Assembly: GCF_024171995.1 (NCBI RefSeq)
Contig: NZ_JAMTCT010000026.1
Location: 1 to 64,000 of the forward strand
Origin: Promicromonospora umidemergens
GTDB taxonomy: Bacteria; Actinomycetota; Actinomycetes; Actinomycetales; Cellulomonadaceae
Direction: 5' to 3'
Length of the DNA: 64,000 bases
Below the pieces are notes generated by a model. It ran no database searches and was not told the DNA's origin. It saw nothing but the letters and a program-made list of their open reading frames with translations. Of this stretch, positions 41,741 through 51,264 are shown piece after piece (the stretch's first letter is position 1; every line of letters starts with the position of its first letter). The position numbers and the translations under genes were made by a program.

Positions 41741-43558
41741 TTGAAGATCAGGCGACTGAGCGCCGCCGTCGCAGTGGCCGCCACGGGCGCGCTGCTGTTC
41801 TCGGCGTGCACGAGCCCCGCAGGCAGCGACGACCCGGCGGACGGCGAGTCCACCGCGTCCTCGGCCGAGGCCGACGGCCCGTGCAAGGCCGACATCGGCG
41901 AGGTCGAGACCGCCGACGGCGAGATCAAGGTGTCCGTCGAGGACGAGTTCCTCGGTTACAACTCGTTGACCCCGGAGACCTACTCCACGTACAACAGCGC
42001 CGTGACGGAGCGGCTCATCAGCACGTTCTACTACTTCGGCGTCGACGGGACGATCTGCCCCGACGAGTCCTACGGCACGTACAAGGCCCTCTCGGAGGAC
42101 CCGCTCCAGGTCGAGTACACCCTCAACGACGAGGCTGCCTGGTCGGACGGCGTGCCGGTGACCTACGCGGACTACATGCTCGACTGGGCCGCCCGGGCGA
42201 TCACCACGGACGGCGAGGTGACGGAGGACGGCACCGAGAAGCCGCTCTTCAACCACATCGACGGCCTGTCGCTGGGTGACTACGTCCCCGAGGGCCCGCA
42301 GGCGGACTCCGTGGACGCCAAGACCTTCACGTACGACTACGAGCGTGTGTACGCCGACTGGAAGATCCACTCCTACCCGCCGTTCCCGGCTCACATCGTC
42401 GCGGAGCAGGCGGGCGTCTCCACCGAGGAGCTCGTCACCGCCATCCAGGACCGCGACATGGCGGTCCTGGAGAAGGCCGCCAAGTTCTGGAACGAGGGCT
42501 GGCTGTCGCAGCCGGGCCAGGTCCCTGACCCGGCCATCACTCCTGTCACCGGCCCGTACAACTTCAAGGCCGACGGCTGGGAGGCCGGTCAGTACATCAC
42601 CCTCGAGGCGAACCCCGAGTACTGGGGCACGCCGGCCGCCACGAAGGAGCTCACGTTCCGCTTCGTCGGTGCCGACGCGCAGATCCAGGCGCTCGCCAAC
42701 GGTGACCTCGACGTCATCCAGCCGAACGGCCCGACCGTCGACACGGTGACCCAGCTCGAGCAGCTCGGTGACGCCGTCAGCGTGGACACCGACCAGGGCC
42801 TGACCTGGGAGCACCTCGACTTCAACTTCGGCTCCGGTGTCTTCTCCGAGAGCCTGGAGGCACGGGAGGCGTTCGCGCACTGCGTGCCGCGCCAGAAGAT
42901 CGTGGACGACCTGATCAAGCCCATCGCCCCCGAGGCGACGATCATGAACGCCCGCGAGGTCTTCCCGTTCCAGGACGGCTACGAGGAGCTCGTCGAGGGT
43001 TCCTACGACGGCCGGTACGACGAGGCGGACCTCGACGCCGCCAAGGAGAAGTTCGAGGCCGCCGGCCTCGAGGAGGGCGAAGAGATCCGCATCGGCTACG
43101 CCGCGCCGAACCCGCGTCGTGCCGCCCAGGTAGAGGCCATCAAGTCCTCGTGCGACCAGGTCGGCTTCGAGATCGTCGACGCTGCCGCGCCGGACTTCTT
43201 CGACAAGGCCCTGCCGAACGGTGACTACGAGGTCGCCATGTTCGCGTGGGCCGGCTCCGGCCAGATCGCCTCGGGCGAGAACATCTACTCGACGCCCGGC
43301 ACGCAGAACTACGGCGGGTACTCCGACGAGACCGTCGACGAGGCCTGGAAGACGCTGGCCTCGTCCACGGATGAAGCGGTGCACACCGAGCAGCTGGTGA
43401 TCATCGAGAAGCAGCTGTGGGACACGCTCTACGGCATCCCGCTGTTTGCCCACCCTGGCGTCATCGCCAGCAGCTCGGACCTGCAGAACGTGCGGAACAC
43501 CGCCACCCAGAACGGCGTGATGTGGAACGCCGAGCAGTGGGCCCGCGCCGCCTCCTGA
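41741..43558 (+). CDS. dppA: Peptide ABC transporter substrate-binding lipoprotein (DppA/OppA type)
   Basis: A 605-residue family-5 binding protein. Lipobox FSAC (Cys23) after a short signal peptide. Typical features: YNSAVTERLISTFYYFGVDGT, LSEDPLQVEYTLNDEAAWSDGVPVTYADY, and YNFKADGWEAGQYITLEANPEYWG. It captures oligopeptides or related solutes for the permeases downstream. The TTG start follows AGGAGGAAC. A strong hairpin after the stop separates it from the permeases, as for binding proteins made in excess. The 234 bp upstream hold the operon promoter region but no clear hexamers. The symbol is by type, not proven specificity. Confidence 0.9.
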   Translation: MKIRRLSAAVAVAATGALLFSACTSPAGSDDPADGESTASSAEADGPCKADIGEVETADGEIKVSVEDEFLGYNSLTPETYSTYNSAVTERLISTFYYFGVDGTICPDESYGTYKALSEDPLQVEYTLNDEAAWSDGVPVTYADYMLDWAARAITTDGEVTEDGTEKPLFNHIDGLSLGDYVPEGPQADSVDAKTFTYDYERVYADWKIHSYPPFPAHIVAEQAGVSTEELVTAIQDRDMAVLEKAAKFWNEGWLSQPGQVPDPAITPVTGPYNFKADGWEAGQYITLEANPEYWGTPAATKELTFRFVGADAQIQALANGDLDVIQPNGPTVDTVTQLEQLGDAVSVDTDQGLTWEHLDFNFGSGVFSESLEAREAFAHCVPRQKIVDDLIKPIAPEATIMNAREVFPFQDGYEELVEGSYDGRYDEADLDAAKEKFEAAGLEEGEEIRIGYAAPNPRRAAQVEAIKSSCDQVGFEIVDAAAPDFFDKALPNGDYEVAMFAWAGSGQIASGENIYSTPGTQNYGGYSDETVDEAWKTLASSTDEAVHTEQLVIIEKQLWDTLYGIPLFAHPGVIASSSDLQNVRNTATQNGVMWNAEQWARAAS

Positions 43559-43577
43559 ACGCGAGCCTGACGTACGA

Positions 43578-43615
43578 CCTGCGGGGAAGGGAGCGTCTGT
43601 TCCCTTCCCCGCAGG
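43578..43615 (+). terminator. Strong intercistronic hairpin after dppA
   Basis: Perfect 15-bp arms (CCTGCGGGGAAGGGA and its complement) enclose an 8-nt loop, 20 bp after the dppA stop. Likely a partial terminator or a 3' barrier that stabilises dppA mRNA. No T-tract. Confidence 0.7.
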
Positions 43616-43681
43616 GCTGTCTGCCGCCGTTCAGGAATATTTCCAGGCGTGACCTGGGCGAATCGCGGCAATTTTCATCCG

Positions 43682-43698
43682 GTGTCCTATAGTGACAC
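43682..43698 (+). promoter_or_regulatory. Promoter/operator candidate upstream of dppB
   Basis: TATAGT (43688-43693) is a good -10 hexamer and sits inside a small palindrome, GTGTC-CTATAGT-GACAC. No convincing -35. It would give the permease genes a second promoter after the hairpin, possibly controlled by a protein that covers the -10. Confidence 0.35.
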
Positions 43699-43752
43699 GC
43701 TGATCGTTTCCCCCAGCAGACGCCGTGCTGCGTCCGCCTCGAAGGGCCAACC

Positions 43753-45273
43753 GTGCTCAAGTTCATCCTCCGGCGCATCGGCGCCTCGGCGCTCGTCCTG
43801 CTCGGCGCCTCTTTGCTCATGTTCTTCCTGACCATCAACTCGGGCGACCCGCTGAAAGACCTGCGTGAGTCCAACGATCCGAACCGCGAACAGCTCATGG
43901 CCGAGCGCAGCGAGCGGTTGCGGCTCGACGACTCGCCCTGGGAGCGGTACTGGGACTGGCTCAGCGGCGTTGGCGGGTGCTTCACCGGCAACTGTGACCT
44001 CGGTGTCACCATCAACGGCATCGACGTGCTCGGCCTCACGCAGCAGGCGGCGTCCTCGACGCTGCGGCTCATCACCCTCTCCACGCTGCTCGCCATCGTC
44101 GTCGGTGTAGCGCTCGGAATCCTCACCGCGATCCGCCAGTACTCCGGGTTCGACTACACGGTGACGTTCGGTGCCTTCCTCTTCTTCTCGCTGCCGGTGT
44201 TCTGGGCGGCGACGCTGCTCAAGGAGTTCGCGGCCATCCAGTACAACAACTGGATCGCCGTCGGCCAGTACGCACCATGGACCATAGTGTTGGTCGCGGC
44301 GTTAGCGGGGTTCCTGCTCCAGGCGGTCCTCGGCGGGTCGACGAGACGCCGGCTGGCCACGGCCGCCGGGGTGTTCGCCTTCGTCGCGGTCATGCTCTTC
44401 GTCTTCAACGCGCTCGACTGGTGGCGCAACCCGATGTTCGGCATCGGCGGCGTGCTCCTGGTCTCGGCCGCGGCGGGCGTGCTCGTCACGGCGCTGACGG
44501 CCGGCCTGCGCAACCGGCGGGTGCTCTACGCGGCGCTCACCACCGCCGTCGTCGGCGTGATCGCCTACTGGTTCACCGCCCCGCTCCTCGTCGACGAACC
44601 GACGTGGCTGCTCCTCATCGGGCTCTTCGTGGTCGCCGTGGTGGTCTCGGTGGCCATCGGCGCCGCCTGGGGTGGCTACGCGCGCAAACAGGCGATGCTG
44701 GTCACCGGCATCACGGGTGTCATCACCAGCTTCGTGGTCGTGGCGGACATCCTCATCGCGCACTGGAGCGATTTCCTGGGCCTCAAGTCGCGGCCCATCT
44801 CGACCATCGGCTCGCAGACGCCGAACTTCGACGGCGAGTTCTGGGAGCGCGTGCTCGACATGGGCACCCAGATCCTGCTGCCGACCATCCTGCCCACCCT
44901 GGTCTCCGTGGCGACGCACTCCCGCTACACCCGGTCCTCCATGCTGGAGACCCTGAACCAGGACTACGTACGGACCGCGCGGTCGAAGGGCCTGTCCGAG
45001 CGCGAGGTCATCGTCAAGCACGCGTTCCGCAACGCGCTGATCCCGATCACGACGATCGTCGCGTTCGACTTCGCCGCCCTCATCGGCGGCGCGATCATCA
45101 CGGAAGAGGTCTTCGGCTGGACGGGCATGGGCGCCCTGTTCCAGGACGGCCTCAACGCCGTGGACCCCGCACCGGTCATGGCGTTCTTCCTCGTCACCGG
45201 CATCGCAGCCGTGCTGATGAACCTGCTGGCAGATATCGCGTACGCGGCCCTCGACCCCCGGATCCGGCGCTGA
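43753..45273 (+). CDS. dppB: Peptide ABC transporter permease (DppB type) with a large membrane insert
   Basis: A 506-residue permease, about 170 longer than typical DppB. Residues 1-170 hold the first helix, the extracellular loop and helices 2-3. Residues 341-506 hold the last helices and the EAA loop (YVRTARSKGLSEREVIVKHAFRNALIPI). Between them residues 175-340 add six extra hydrophobic segments, for example LATAAGVFAFVAVMLFVFNAL and WLLLIGLFVVAVVVSVAIGAAW. The even number keeps the topology. GTG start. Forms the pore with the next gene's product. Confidence 0.9.
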   Translation: MLKFILRRIGASALVLLGASLLMFFLTINSGDPLKDLRESNDPNREQLMAERSERLRLDDSPWERYWDWLSGVGGCFTGNCDLGVTINGIDVLGLTQQAASSTLRLITLSTLLAIVVGVALGILTAIRQYSGFDYTVTFGAFLFFSLPVFWAATLLKEFAAIQYNNWIAVGQYAPWTIVLVAALAGFLLQAVLGGSTRRRLATAAGVFAFVAVMLFVFNALDWWRNPMFGIGGVLLVSAAAGVLVTALTAGLRNRRVLYAALTTAVVGVIAYWFTAPLLVDEPTWLLLIGLFVVAVVVSVAIGAAWGGYARKQAMLVTGITGVITSFVVVADILIAHWSDFLGLKSRPISTIGSQTPNFDGEFWERVLDMGTQILLPTILPTLVSVATHSRYTRSSMLETLNQDYVRTARSKGLSEREVIVKHAFRNALIPITTIVAFDFAALIGGAIITEEVFGWTGMGALFQDGLNAVDPAPVMAFFLVTGIAAVLMNLLADIAYAALDPRIRR

Positions 45274-45300
45274 GCGCGGGCGAAGGCAGGAGACACAGAC

Positions 45301-46299
45301 ATGAATGACATCAGGAACAGCAACCCCGGTGGCGAGGACTACGAGCCGCAGGTGTCGGTGGCCGGCACCGACGCGGTCGGCCTCGCGGCCGGCGGCTCGG
45401 CCGCCCCGCTGCCCGGCGAGGACAAGTCGTACAGCCAGGGCCAGCTCGTCGCGCGCCGCTTCTTCCGGCACCGGGGTGCGCTCACCGCGATGATCGTGCT
45501 CGGCATCGTCATCGTCGTGGCGTTCACCTCGATCGGTGTCGGCCCCATCCCGGGCTGGTGGCCCAAGGACTACACGCTCCAGTACGACAAGATCGGTGAC
45601 GGCGCACCCACCTGGGCGTACCCGTTCGGCCAGGACACGGGCGGCAAGGACTACTTCGCCCTCGTCATGCGCGGCACCCAGTTCTCGATCATCATCGCGT
45701 TCGCCGTCGGCATCATCTCGACGGTCGTCGGCACCGTGATCGGCGCTCTGGCCGGGTTCTACCGCGGCTGGCTCGAGGCGGTCCTCATGCGCATGACCGA
45801 CGTCTTCATCGTGATCCCCCTGCTGGCCGTGGCCGCCGTGCTCGGCCGCATGGCCGGTGAGTCCGGTATCTGGGGCCTGGCCTTCGTGCTCGGCCTGGTC
45901 ACGTGGACCAGCCTGGCGCGCCTGGTGCGCGGCGAGGTGCTGTCGTTGCGCGAGCGCGACTTCGTGCTCGCGGCCCAGGCTGTCGGTACCAGCGCGTGGC
46001 GCATCATCACCCGGCACGTGCTGCCCAACGCGATCGGCGTCGTCATCGTGTCCGCGACGCTCTCGATCTCCACCGCGATCCTGCTCGAGACCTCGCTGAG
46101 CTTCCTCGGGTTCGGCGTGCAGGCACCCGACACCTCGCTGGGCACGCTCATCAACGAGTACCAGTCGGCGTTCTCGACGCGGCCGTGGCTGTTCTGGTGG
46201 CCGGGTCTGATGATCCTGACGATCGCCCTGTGCGTGAACTTCATCGGCGACGGCCTGCGTGACGCGTTCGATCCCCGCCAGAACCGGACCAAGGACTGA
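45301..46299 (+). CDS. dppC: Peptide ABC transporter permease (DppC type)
   Basis: A 332-residue permease with a polar 55-residue N-terminal extension, the first helix TAMIVLGIVIVVAFTSIG, the periplasmic loop with the DppC-typical FGQDTGGKDYFALVMRGTQFS, and the EAA loop FVLAAQAVGTSAWRIITRHVLPNAIGV. Partner of DppB. AGGAG about 10 nt before the ATG. The ATPase gene begins 2 bp after its stop. Confidence 0.92.
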   Translation: MNDIRNSNPGGEDYEPQVSVAGTDAVGLAAGGSAAPLPGEDKSYSQGQLVARRFFRHRGALTAMIVLGIVIVVAFTSIGVGPIPGWWPKDYTLQYDKIGDGAPTWAYPFGQDTGGKDYFALVMRGTQFSIIIAFAVGIISTVVGTVIGALAGFYRGWLEAVLMRMTDVFIVIPLLAVAAVLGRMAGESGIWGLAFVLGLVTWTSLARLVRGEVLSLRERDFVLAAQAVGTSAWRIITRHVLPNAIGVVIVSATLSISTAILLETSLSFLGFGVQAPDTSLGTLINEYQSAFSTRPWLFWWPGLMILTIALCVNFIGDGLRDAFDPRQNRTKD

Positions 46300-46301
46300 G
46301 C

Positions 46302-48116
46302 ATGACTACTCTCGACATCAGTGCGCCCGGTCCCGTCTCGGCGGCCGGCGACGCAGTCCTCGCGTTCGAGGGCCTCGACGTGACGTTCAAGACCGAGTTC
46401 GGTGACGTGCACGCCGTCAAGGGCATCGACCTGGAGGTGCGCCCCGGCGAGGTCGTCGCCCTCGTGGGTGAGTCCGGTTCGGGCAAGTCCGTCACCTCCA
46501 TGACGGCGCTCGGCCTGCTGCCGCGAAACGCGCGCGTCAGGGGCACCATCCGCGTGGGCGACAAGGTGGTGGGCGGTCTCGACGGCAGGGGCCTGCGCAA
46601 CATGCGCGGCAACGACATCGCCATGGTGTTCCAGGAGCCCATGACCGCACTGAACCCGGTGCTCACCATCGGCGACCAGCTCACCGAGGGACTGCAGCTG
46701 CACGGCCTCGCCTACGGCCAGAAGGCGACGGAGCGGGCCACCGAGCTGCTCGACATGGTCGGGATCCCCGAGCCGGAGCGGCGCCTCAAGCAGTACCCGC
46801 ACGAGCTCTCCGGCGGTCAGCGCCAGCGCGTGGTCATCGCCATGGCCATCGCGTGCGACCCCAAGGTGATCATCGCCGACGAGCCGACCACGGCCCTCGA
46901 CGTGACGGTGCAGGCCGACATCCTCGACCTGCTCCGCTCGCTCAAGGACAAGCTCGATACCGGCATCCTCCTGATCACCCACAACATGGGTGTCGTTGCG
47001 GACATGGCCGACCGGGTCGCCGTCATGCTCAAGGGCGACCTCGTGGAGACCGGGACCGCCGACCAGGTGCTGAACCACCCGCGGCACGAGTACACGAAGC
47101 GCCTGCTCGCCGCGGTGCCGCACCTGGGGTCCGGCCCTGGCCAGTTCGGCGACGTCGCGCCGGTGCGGGCGGCTGCGGGTGACCTGCCCGCACTCGAGCT
47201 GAGCAGCCTCGTCATCGAGTACCACCGGCTCGGCAAGCCGACGTTCCGGGCAGTCGACGACGTGTCGGTGTCGGTGGCGCAGGGCGAGATCGTCGGTCTC
47301 GTGGGCGAGTCGGGCTCCGGCAAGTCCACCATCGCGAAGTGCGCGCTGGGGCTCATCCCGGCCGCCTCGGGTTCCGTGTCGATCCTCGGGCGCGACCTCA
47401 CGAGGCTCCGTGGCAAGGAGCTCAAGACACTCCGCAAGCGCATCGGCGTCGTGTTCCAGGACCCGGCGTCGTCCCTCAACCCCCGGCTGCCGATCGGTGA
47501 CGTGATCGCCGAGCCGCTGGTGGTGCACAAGGAGGGCGACGACAAGTCCCGGCGCGCGCGTGTGCTGGAGCTGCTCGACGCCGTCGAGCTGCCCCGCAGC
47601 GCCTACAACCGCTACCCGCACGAGCTGTCCGGTGGCCAGCGCCAGCGCGTCAGCATCGCCCGCGCCCTCACGCTCGACCCCGAGCTGCTGGTCGCCGACG
47701 AGCCGACGTCGGCTCTCGACGTGTCCGTCCAGGCCAACGTGCTGAAGATGTTCACGGCGCTGCAGGAGCGCTACAAGTTCGCCTGCCTCTTCGTGAGCCA
47801 CGACCTGGCCGTGATCGACCTGCTGGCCCACCGGGTGGTGGTGCTGCAGAACGGCAGGATCGTGGAGCAGGGGGCGCGCGAGGACGTGCTGCACAGTCCT
47901 CGCGAGGAGTACACGCAGCGCCTCCTCGCGGCAGCACCCGTGCCGGAGCCGCTGGAGCAGCGTCGCCGGCGCGAGGCGCGGCACGCCCTGCTGGCACAGC
48001 TCGGTGACGAGGTCGCGGAGCTCCGCGTCGACGAACGCCCCGAACGCCCCGCGCCGCGGCAGAACGAGGGCGGCAACGCCTCGGGCCTGGGCGGTTTCAC
48101 GGGCGGCGCCGGCTGA
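46302..48116 (+). CDS. Fused dipeptide ABC transporter ATPase (DppD-DppF in one chain)
   Basis: A 604-residue protein with two complete ATPase domains. The first (about 20-270) has Walker A GESGSGKSV, signature LSGGQRQRV and Walker B KVIIADEPTTALD. The second (about 290-560) has GESGSGKST, LSGGQRQRV and LLVADEPTSALD. Each carries the peptide-transporter C-terminal motif (HEYTKRLLAAVPHL and REEYTQRLLAAAP). It powers the DppBC pore. The fusion replaces the usual separate DppD and DppF. The C-terminal tail is charged and disordered. Confidence 0.95.
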   Translation: MTTLDISAPGPVSAAGDAVLAFEGLDVTFKTEFGDVHAVKGIDLEVRPGEVVALVGESGSGKSVTSMTALGLLPRNARVRGTIRVGDKVVGGLDGRGLRNMRGNDIAMVFQEPMTALNPVLTIGDQLTEGLQLHGLAYGQKATERATELLDMVGIPEPERRLKQYPHELSGGQRQRVVIAMAIACDPKVIIADEPTTALDVTVQADILDLLRSLKDKLDTGILLITHNMGVVADMADRVAVMLKGDLVETGTADQVLNHPRHEYTKRLLAAVPHLGSGPGQFGDVAPVRAAAGDLPALELSSLVIEYHRLGKPTFRAVDDVSVSVAQGEIVGLVGESGSGKSTIAKCALGLIPAASGSVSILGRDLTRLRGKELKTLRKRIGVVFQDPASSLNPRLPIGDVIAEPLVVHKEGDDKSRRARVLELLDAVELPRSAYNRYPHELSGGQRQRVSIARALTLDPELLVADEPTSALDVSVQANVLKMFTALQERYKFACLFVSHDLAVIDLLAHRVVVLQNGRIVEQGAREDVLHSPREEYTQRLLAAAPVPEPLEQRRRREARHALLAQLGDEVAELRVDERPERPAPRQNEGGNASGLGGFTGGAG

Positions 48117-48121
48117 CGCGT

Positions 48122-48138
48122 CGCGGACCTTGTCCGCG
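48122..48138. terminator. Short hairpin between convergent genes
   Basis: CGCGGAC-CTT-GTCCGCG, 7-bp stem with a 3-nt loop, lying between the ends of the dipeptide operon and the opposing gene. GC-rich, without a T-tract, as is usual for intrinsic terminators in actinobacteria. Confidence 0.5.
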
Positions 48139-48147
48139 GCTACTCGA

Positions 48148-49107
48148 CTACCCGGCGGAGTCCGCCGTGATGCGGACCTCGCCCCTGCGGAGCGGGGTCT
48201 CGGCCTCGACCCAGGCAGCCGCCTCGCGCAGCCACACCCGGTCGGCCACCTGCACCTCGACCGCCTGTGTGGCCTGGGCGGTCGCGACGGCCCACTGGCC
48301 GGCGGCCCAGGCGCCGCGCTCCGGGTCGTCCGGCGCGAGCGGTGTCGCGTCCACGGTCACCGTGGACGACGCCGGGTCCTGCCGGTCCGGGTCCGCCGCG
48401 CCGGTCGCGGGGGCGAGCCCGAGGTCGCGGCCCAGGCGGCCCGCGATCACGCCGCGGGCGGCGTCGGAAGCGATCTGGTCGCCGTCGGCGACCGGGCCCA
48501 GCTCGCAGGACAGCACCCCGGGAGAGTTCCCGGTGAGGGCTGAGGCCCAGGCACGCGACCGCGTCTCGTGCTGCGCGTACGCGTCGGGGAAGCCCGACCG
48601 TTGGACGGTCTGCGCGGCGTCCGTCACCGACATGTCCTCGTACCCCTCGACCTTGACCAGTGCGTCGTAGAACGCGTTGGTCGAGTACACGGGGTCGAGG
48701 ATCTCCTCGACGCTGCCCCAGTCCTGCGACGGGCGCTGCTGGAACAGCCCCACCGAGTCGCGGTCGCCGTAGTCGATGTTGATGAGCTTCGACTCCTGCA
48801 GGGCGGTGGCCAGCGCGATCGTCGCCGCTCGTGCGGGCAGGCCACGGGCCACGGCGGTGCCGGCCACGAGTGCCGCGTTGTCCGCCTGGTCGGGCGACAG
48901 GTACCAGTCCGACCCGTCGAGCTCCGCGGTGCACCGTTCCGTGACCGGTCCTGCGTCCGTGAGGTGGTTCAGCCCGACGACGACGCCGATGGTCGCGGCC
49001 GCGCACACCGAACCGATGACCACCACGTACCTCAGCGCACGCCGCACCGGACGACGCGGTGGTGAGACGGCGGTGGACGGCGGCATCAGTGAGCCAGCCT
49101 TGACCAC
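48148..49107 (-). CDS. Membrane-anchored protein with lysozyme-like segment, actinobacterial conserved
   Basis: A 319-residue protein with one N-terminal helix ([21 protein letters not shown], about 27-47) and an extracytoplasmic part. The segment [38 protein letters not shown] resembles lytic transglycosylases: the glutamate in LQES sits where the catalytic acid would be, and GLFQQRPS is the conserved glycan-contact motif. The rest is unassigned. Possibly a cell-wall-remodelling enzyme or a pseudoenzyme. GTG at 49107 or ATG at 49086. Transcribed away from dapD's 3' end, 30 bp downstream of it. Confidence 0.65.
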   Translation of the reverse strand: MVKAGSLMPPSTAVSPPRRPVRRALRYVVVIGSVCAAATIGVVVGLNHLTDAGPVTERCTAELDGSDWYLSPDQADNAALVAGTAVARGLPARAATIALATALQESKLINIDYGDRDSVGLFQQRPSQDWGSVEEILDPVYSTNAFYDALVKVEGYEDMSVTDAAQTVQRSGFPDAYAQHETRSRAWASALTGNSPGVLSCELGPVADGDQIASDAARGVIAGRLGRDLGLAPATGAADPDRQDPASSTVTVDATPLAPDDPERGAWAAGQWAVATAQATQAVEVQVADRVWLREAAAWVEAETPLRRGEVRITADSAG

Positions 49108-49137
49108 GAGTGCCGGGCGTGTTCTCGGTCGTCCCGG

Positions 49138-50085
49138 TCAGTTGGCGTGCAGGGCCTCATTGAGCTCGATCCCGACGCCGGTGCGGTCGAGCACCTCGAC
49201 CGCACCCGTGGTGGAGTTCCGGCGGAAGAGCAGGTTGTTGCGCCCCGCGAGGTCACGCGCCTTGACGGTGGCGGTTCCATCACCGGTCGGGTCCACCGCG
49301 GCGCCCAGCACCGTGACCTTGGTACCCGCAGTGACGTACAGGCCGGCCTCGACCACGCAGTCGTCGCCGAGGGGGATGCCGAGGCCCGCGTTGGCGCCCA
49401 GGAGGCACCGCTCGCCGAGCGACACCACTTCCTTGCCCCCGCCGGACAGCGTGCCCATGATCGAGGCGCCACCGCCGACGTCGGACCCGTCGCCGACGGT
49501 GACTCCGGCCGAGATGCGGCCCTCGACCATGGAGGCGCCGAGCGTGCCTGCGTTGTAGTTGACGAAGCCCTCGTGCATCACGGTGGTGCCGGGGGCGAGG
49601 TGCGCGCCGAGGCGGACGCGGTCGGCGTCGGCGACGCGGATGCCCGACGGGACCAGGTAGTCGACCATGCGCGGGAACTTGTCGACCCCGAAGACCGTGA
49701 CATGCCCCCGGGCGCGCAGGCGCAGGCGCGTCTGCTCGAAGCCCTCGACCGCGCACGGGCCGGCGCTCGTCCAGACGACGTTCGTCAGCACCCCGAAGAT
49801 GCCGTCCAGGTTGAGGCCGTGCGGGCGCACGACGCGGGCGGAGAGCAGGTGGAGGCGGAGGTAGGCGTCGGAGACGTCCGTCGGCGGGTCAGCGAGATCG
49901 ATCCGCGTGGTCACGACCTCCAGCCGGACACGCCGCGCCTCGTCCGCGCCGACGAGCGCCGCGAGGGCCTCTGGCGGGGTGGCGCCGGCAGGAGCCTCGC
50001 CGAGGGCGGGCTCCGGGTACCAGGTGTCGAGGGTGGTGCCGTCGTCGGCGATCGTGGCAAGGCCGAAACCCCATGCGGTCGTCAT
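49138..50085 (-). CDS. dapD: 2,3,4,5-tetrahydropyridine-2,6-dicarboxylate N-succinyltransferase
   Basis: A 315-residue enzyme of the succinylase route of lysine and meso-diaminopimelate synthesis; it succinylates tetrahydrodipicolinate with succinyl-CoA. The actinobacterial DapD form has an N-terminal domain (1-140) and a left-handed beta-helix of hexapeptide repeats (about 150-270), with [31 protein letters not shown] and [31 protein letters not shown]. Divergent from dapE, whose product acts two steps later, with 42 bp between the start codons; the gene order matches Mycobacterium Rv1201c/Rv1202. Confidence 0.95.
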   Translation of the reverse strand: MTTAWGFGLATIADDGTTLDTWYPEPALGEAPAGATPPEALAALVGADEARRVRLEVVTTRIDLADPPTDVSDAYLRLHLLSARVVRPHGLNLDGIFGVLTNVVWTSAGPCAVEGFEQTRLRLRARGHVTVFGVDKFPRMVDYLVPSGIRVADADRVRLGAHLAPGTTVMHEGFVNYNAGTLGASMVEGRISAGVTVGDGSDVGGGASIMGTLSGGGKEVVSLGERCLLGANAGLGIPLGDDCVVEAGLYVTAGTKVTVLGAAVDPTGDGTATVKARDLAGRNNLLFRRNSTTGAVEVLDRTGVGIELNEALHAN

Positions 50086-50127
50086 GGCCCCAGCCTATCG
50101 GCCGCGCAAGCCTCTAAGGTTGCGCCT

Positions 50128-51255
50128 GTGGATACCGCGATCGACCCTGCCCTGCTCGACCCGTCCGGCGCGGAGTCCGACCTCGTCGCCCTCACCCGGA
50201 CGATCTGTGACATCCCGTCGGTCAGCGGCGCCGAGACGGCCCTCGCCGACGCGATCGAGGCCCTCCTGCGTGGCTACCCGCACCTCGAGGTGCTGCGGGA
50301 CGGTGACGCGCTGGTCGCCCGCACCAACCTGGGCCGGGACCGGCGCGTGGTCGTGGCCGGGCACATCGACACCGTGCCGATCGCGGACAACCTGCCCACC
50401 CGTCTGGTGGGCGCGGGACCCGACGCCGTGCTGTGGGGCCGGGGCACCGTCGACATGCTGGGTGGCGTGGCCGTGGCGCTCGCGCTGGCCACCGAGCTCG
50501 GGGCACCGGGCAGCGAGCCCGCGCACGACCTGACGTGGATCTTCTACGACCACGAGGAGGTCGACTCCGCCCTGAACGGGCTCGGCCGGCTCGCGCGCAA
50601 CCATCCGGAGCTCCTGCGCGGGGACTTCGCGATCCTGGGTGAGCCCTCGAACGCCGGCATCGAGGGTGGCTGCAACGGCACGATGCGGGTCGAGCTGCGC
50701 ACCCGTGGCGTCGCCGCGCACTCGGCACGAGCCTGGACCGGCGAGAACGCGATCCACGCGGCCGCCCCCGTGCTGAGCAGGCTCGCCGCGTACGAGCCCC
50801 GCGAGGTCGAGGTCGACGGCCTGGTCTACCGCGAGGGGCTCAACGCGGTGCGGATCGACGGCGGTATCGCGGGCAACGTCATCCCCGACGCGTGCACCGT
50901 CGAGGTGAACTACCGGTTCGCGCCGTCGCGCTCCGTCGAGGAGGCCGAGGCGCACCTGCGCGAGGTCTTCGAGGGGTTCGACCTGGTGGTGACCGACGCT
51001 GCAGGGGGTGCCCGGCCGGGCCTCGACGACCCGCTCGCCGCCCAGTTCGTGGAGTCGGTGCTCGCCACCACCGGCGGTGCGCCGGCACCGAAGTACGGGT
51101 GGACCGACGTCGCCCGGTTCTCCGAGCTGGGCATTCCGGCGGTGAACTTCGGCCCGGGCGACCCGCTGCTCGCGCACAAGGACGACGAGCGCCTTCCGGT
51201 GGCACAGCTCGCGCAGTGCCGCGACGCGCTGCGAGCTTGGCTCCTCGGCGGATAG
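50128..51255 (+). CDS. dapE: Succinyl-diaminopimelate desuccinylase
   Basis: A 375-residue zinc peptidase of the M20 family that removes succinate from N-succinyl-LL-diaminopimelate. Metal and catalytic residues are in [27 protein letters not shown] and ILGEPSN, with the second-metal histidine in [13 protein letters not shown]. The dimerisation lid is about 180-290. GTG start at 50128; TAAGGT lies 8 bp upstream, consistent with leaderless transcription. The divergent dapD supplies the upstream step. Confidence 0.95.
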   Translation: MDTAIDPALLDPSGAESDLVALTRTICDIPSVSGAETALADAIEALLRGYPHLEVLRDGDALVARTNLGRDRRVVVAGHIDTVPIADNLPTRLVGAGPDAVLWGRGTVDMLGGVAVALALATELGAPGSEPAHDLTWIFYDHEEVDSALNGLGRLARNHPELLRGDFAILGEPSNAGIEGGCNGTMRVELRTRGVAAHSARAWTGENAIHAAAPVLSRLAAYEPREVEVDGLVYREGLNAVRIDGGIAGNVIPDACTVEVNYRFAPSRSVEEAEAHLREVFEGFDLVVTDAAGGARPGLDDPLAAQFVESVLATTGGAPAPKYGWTDVARFSELGIPAVNFGPGDPLLAHKDDERLPVAQLAQCRDALRAWLLGG

Positions 51256-51264
51256 TTTGGTCGC

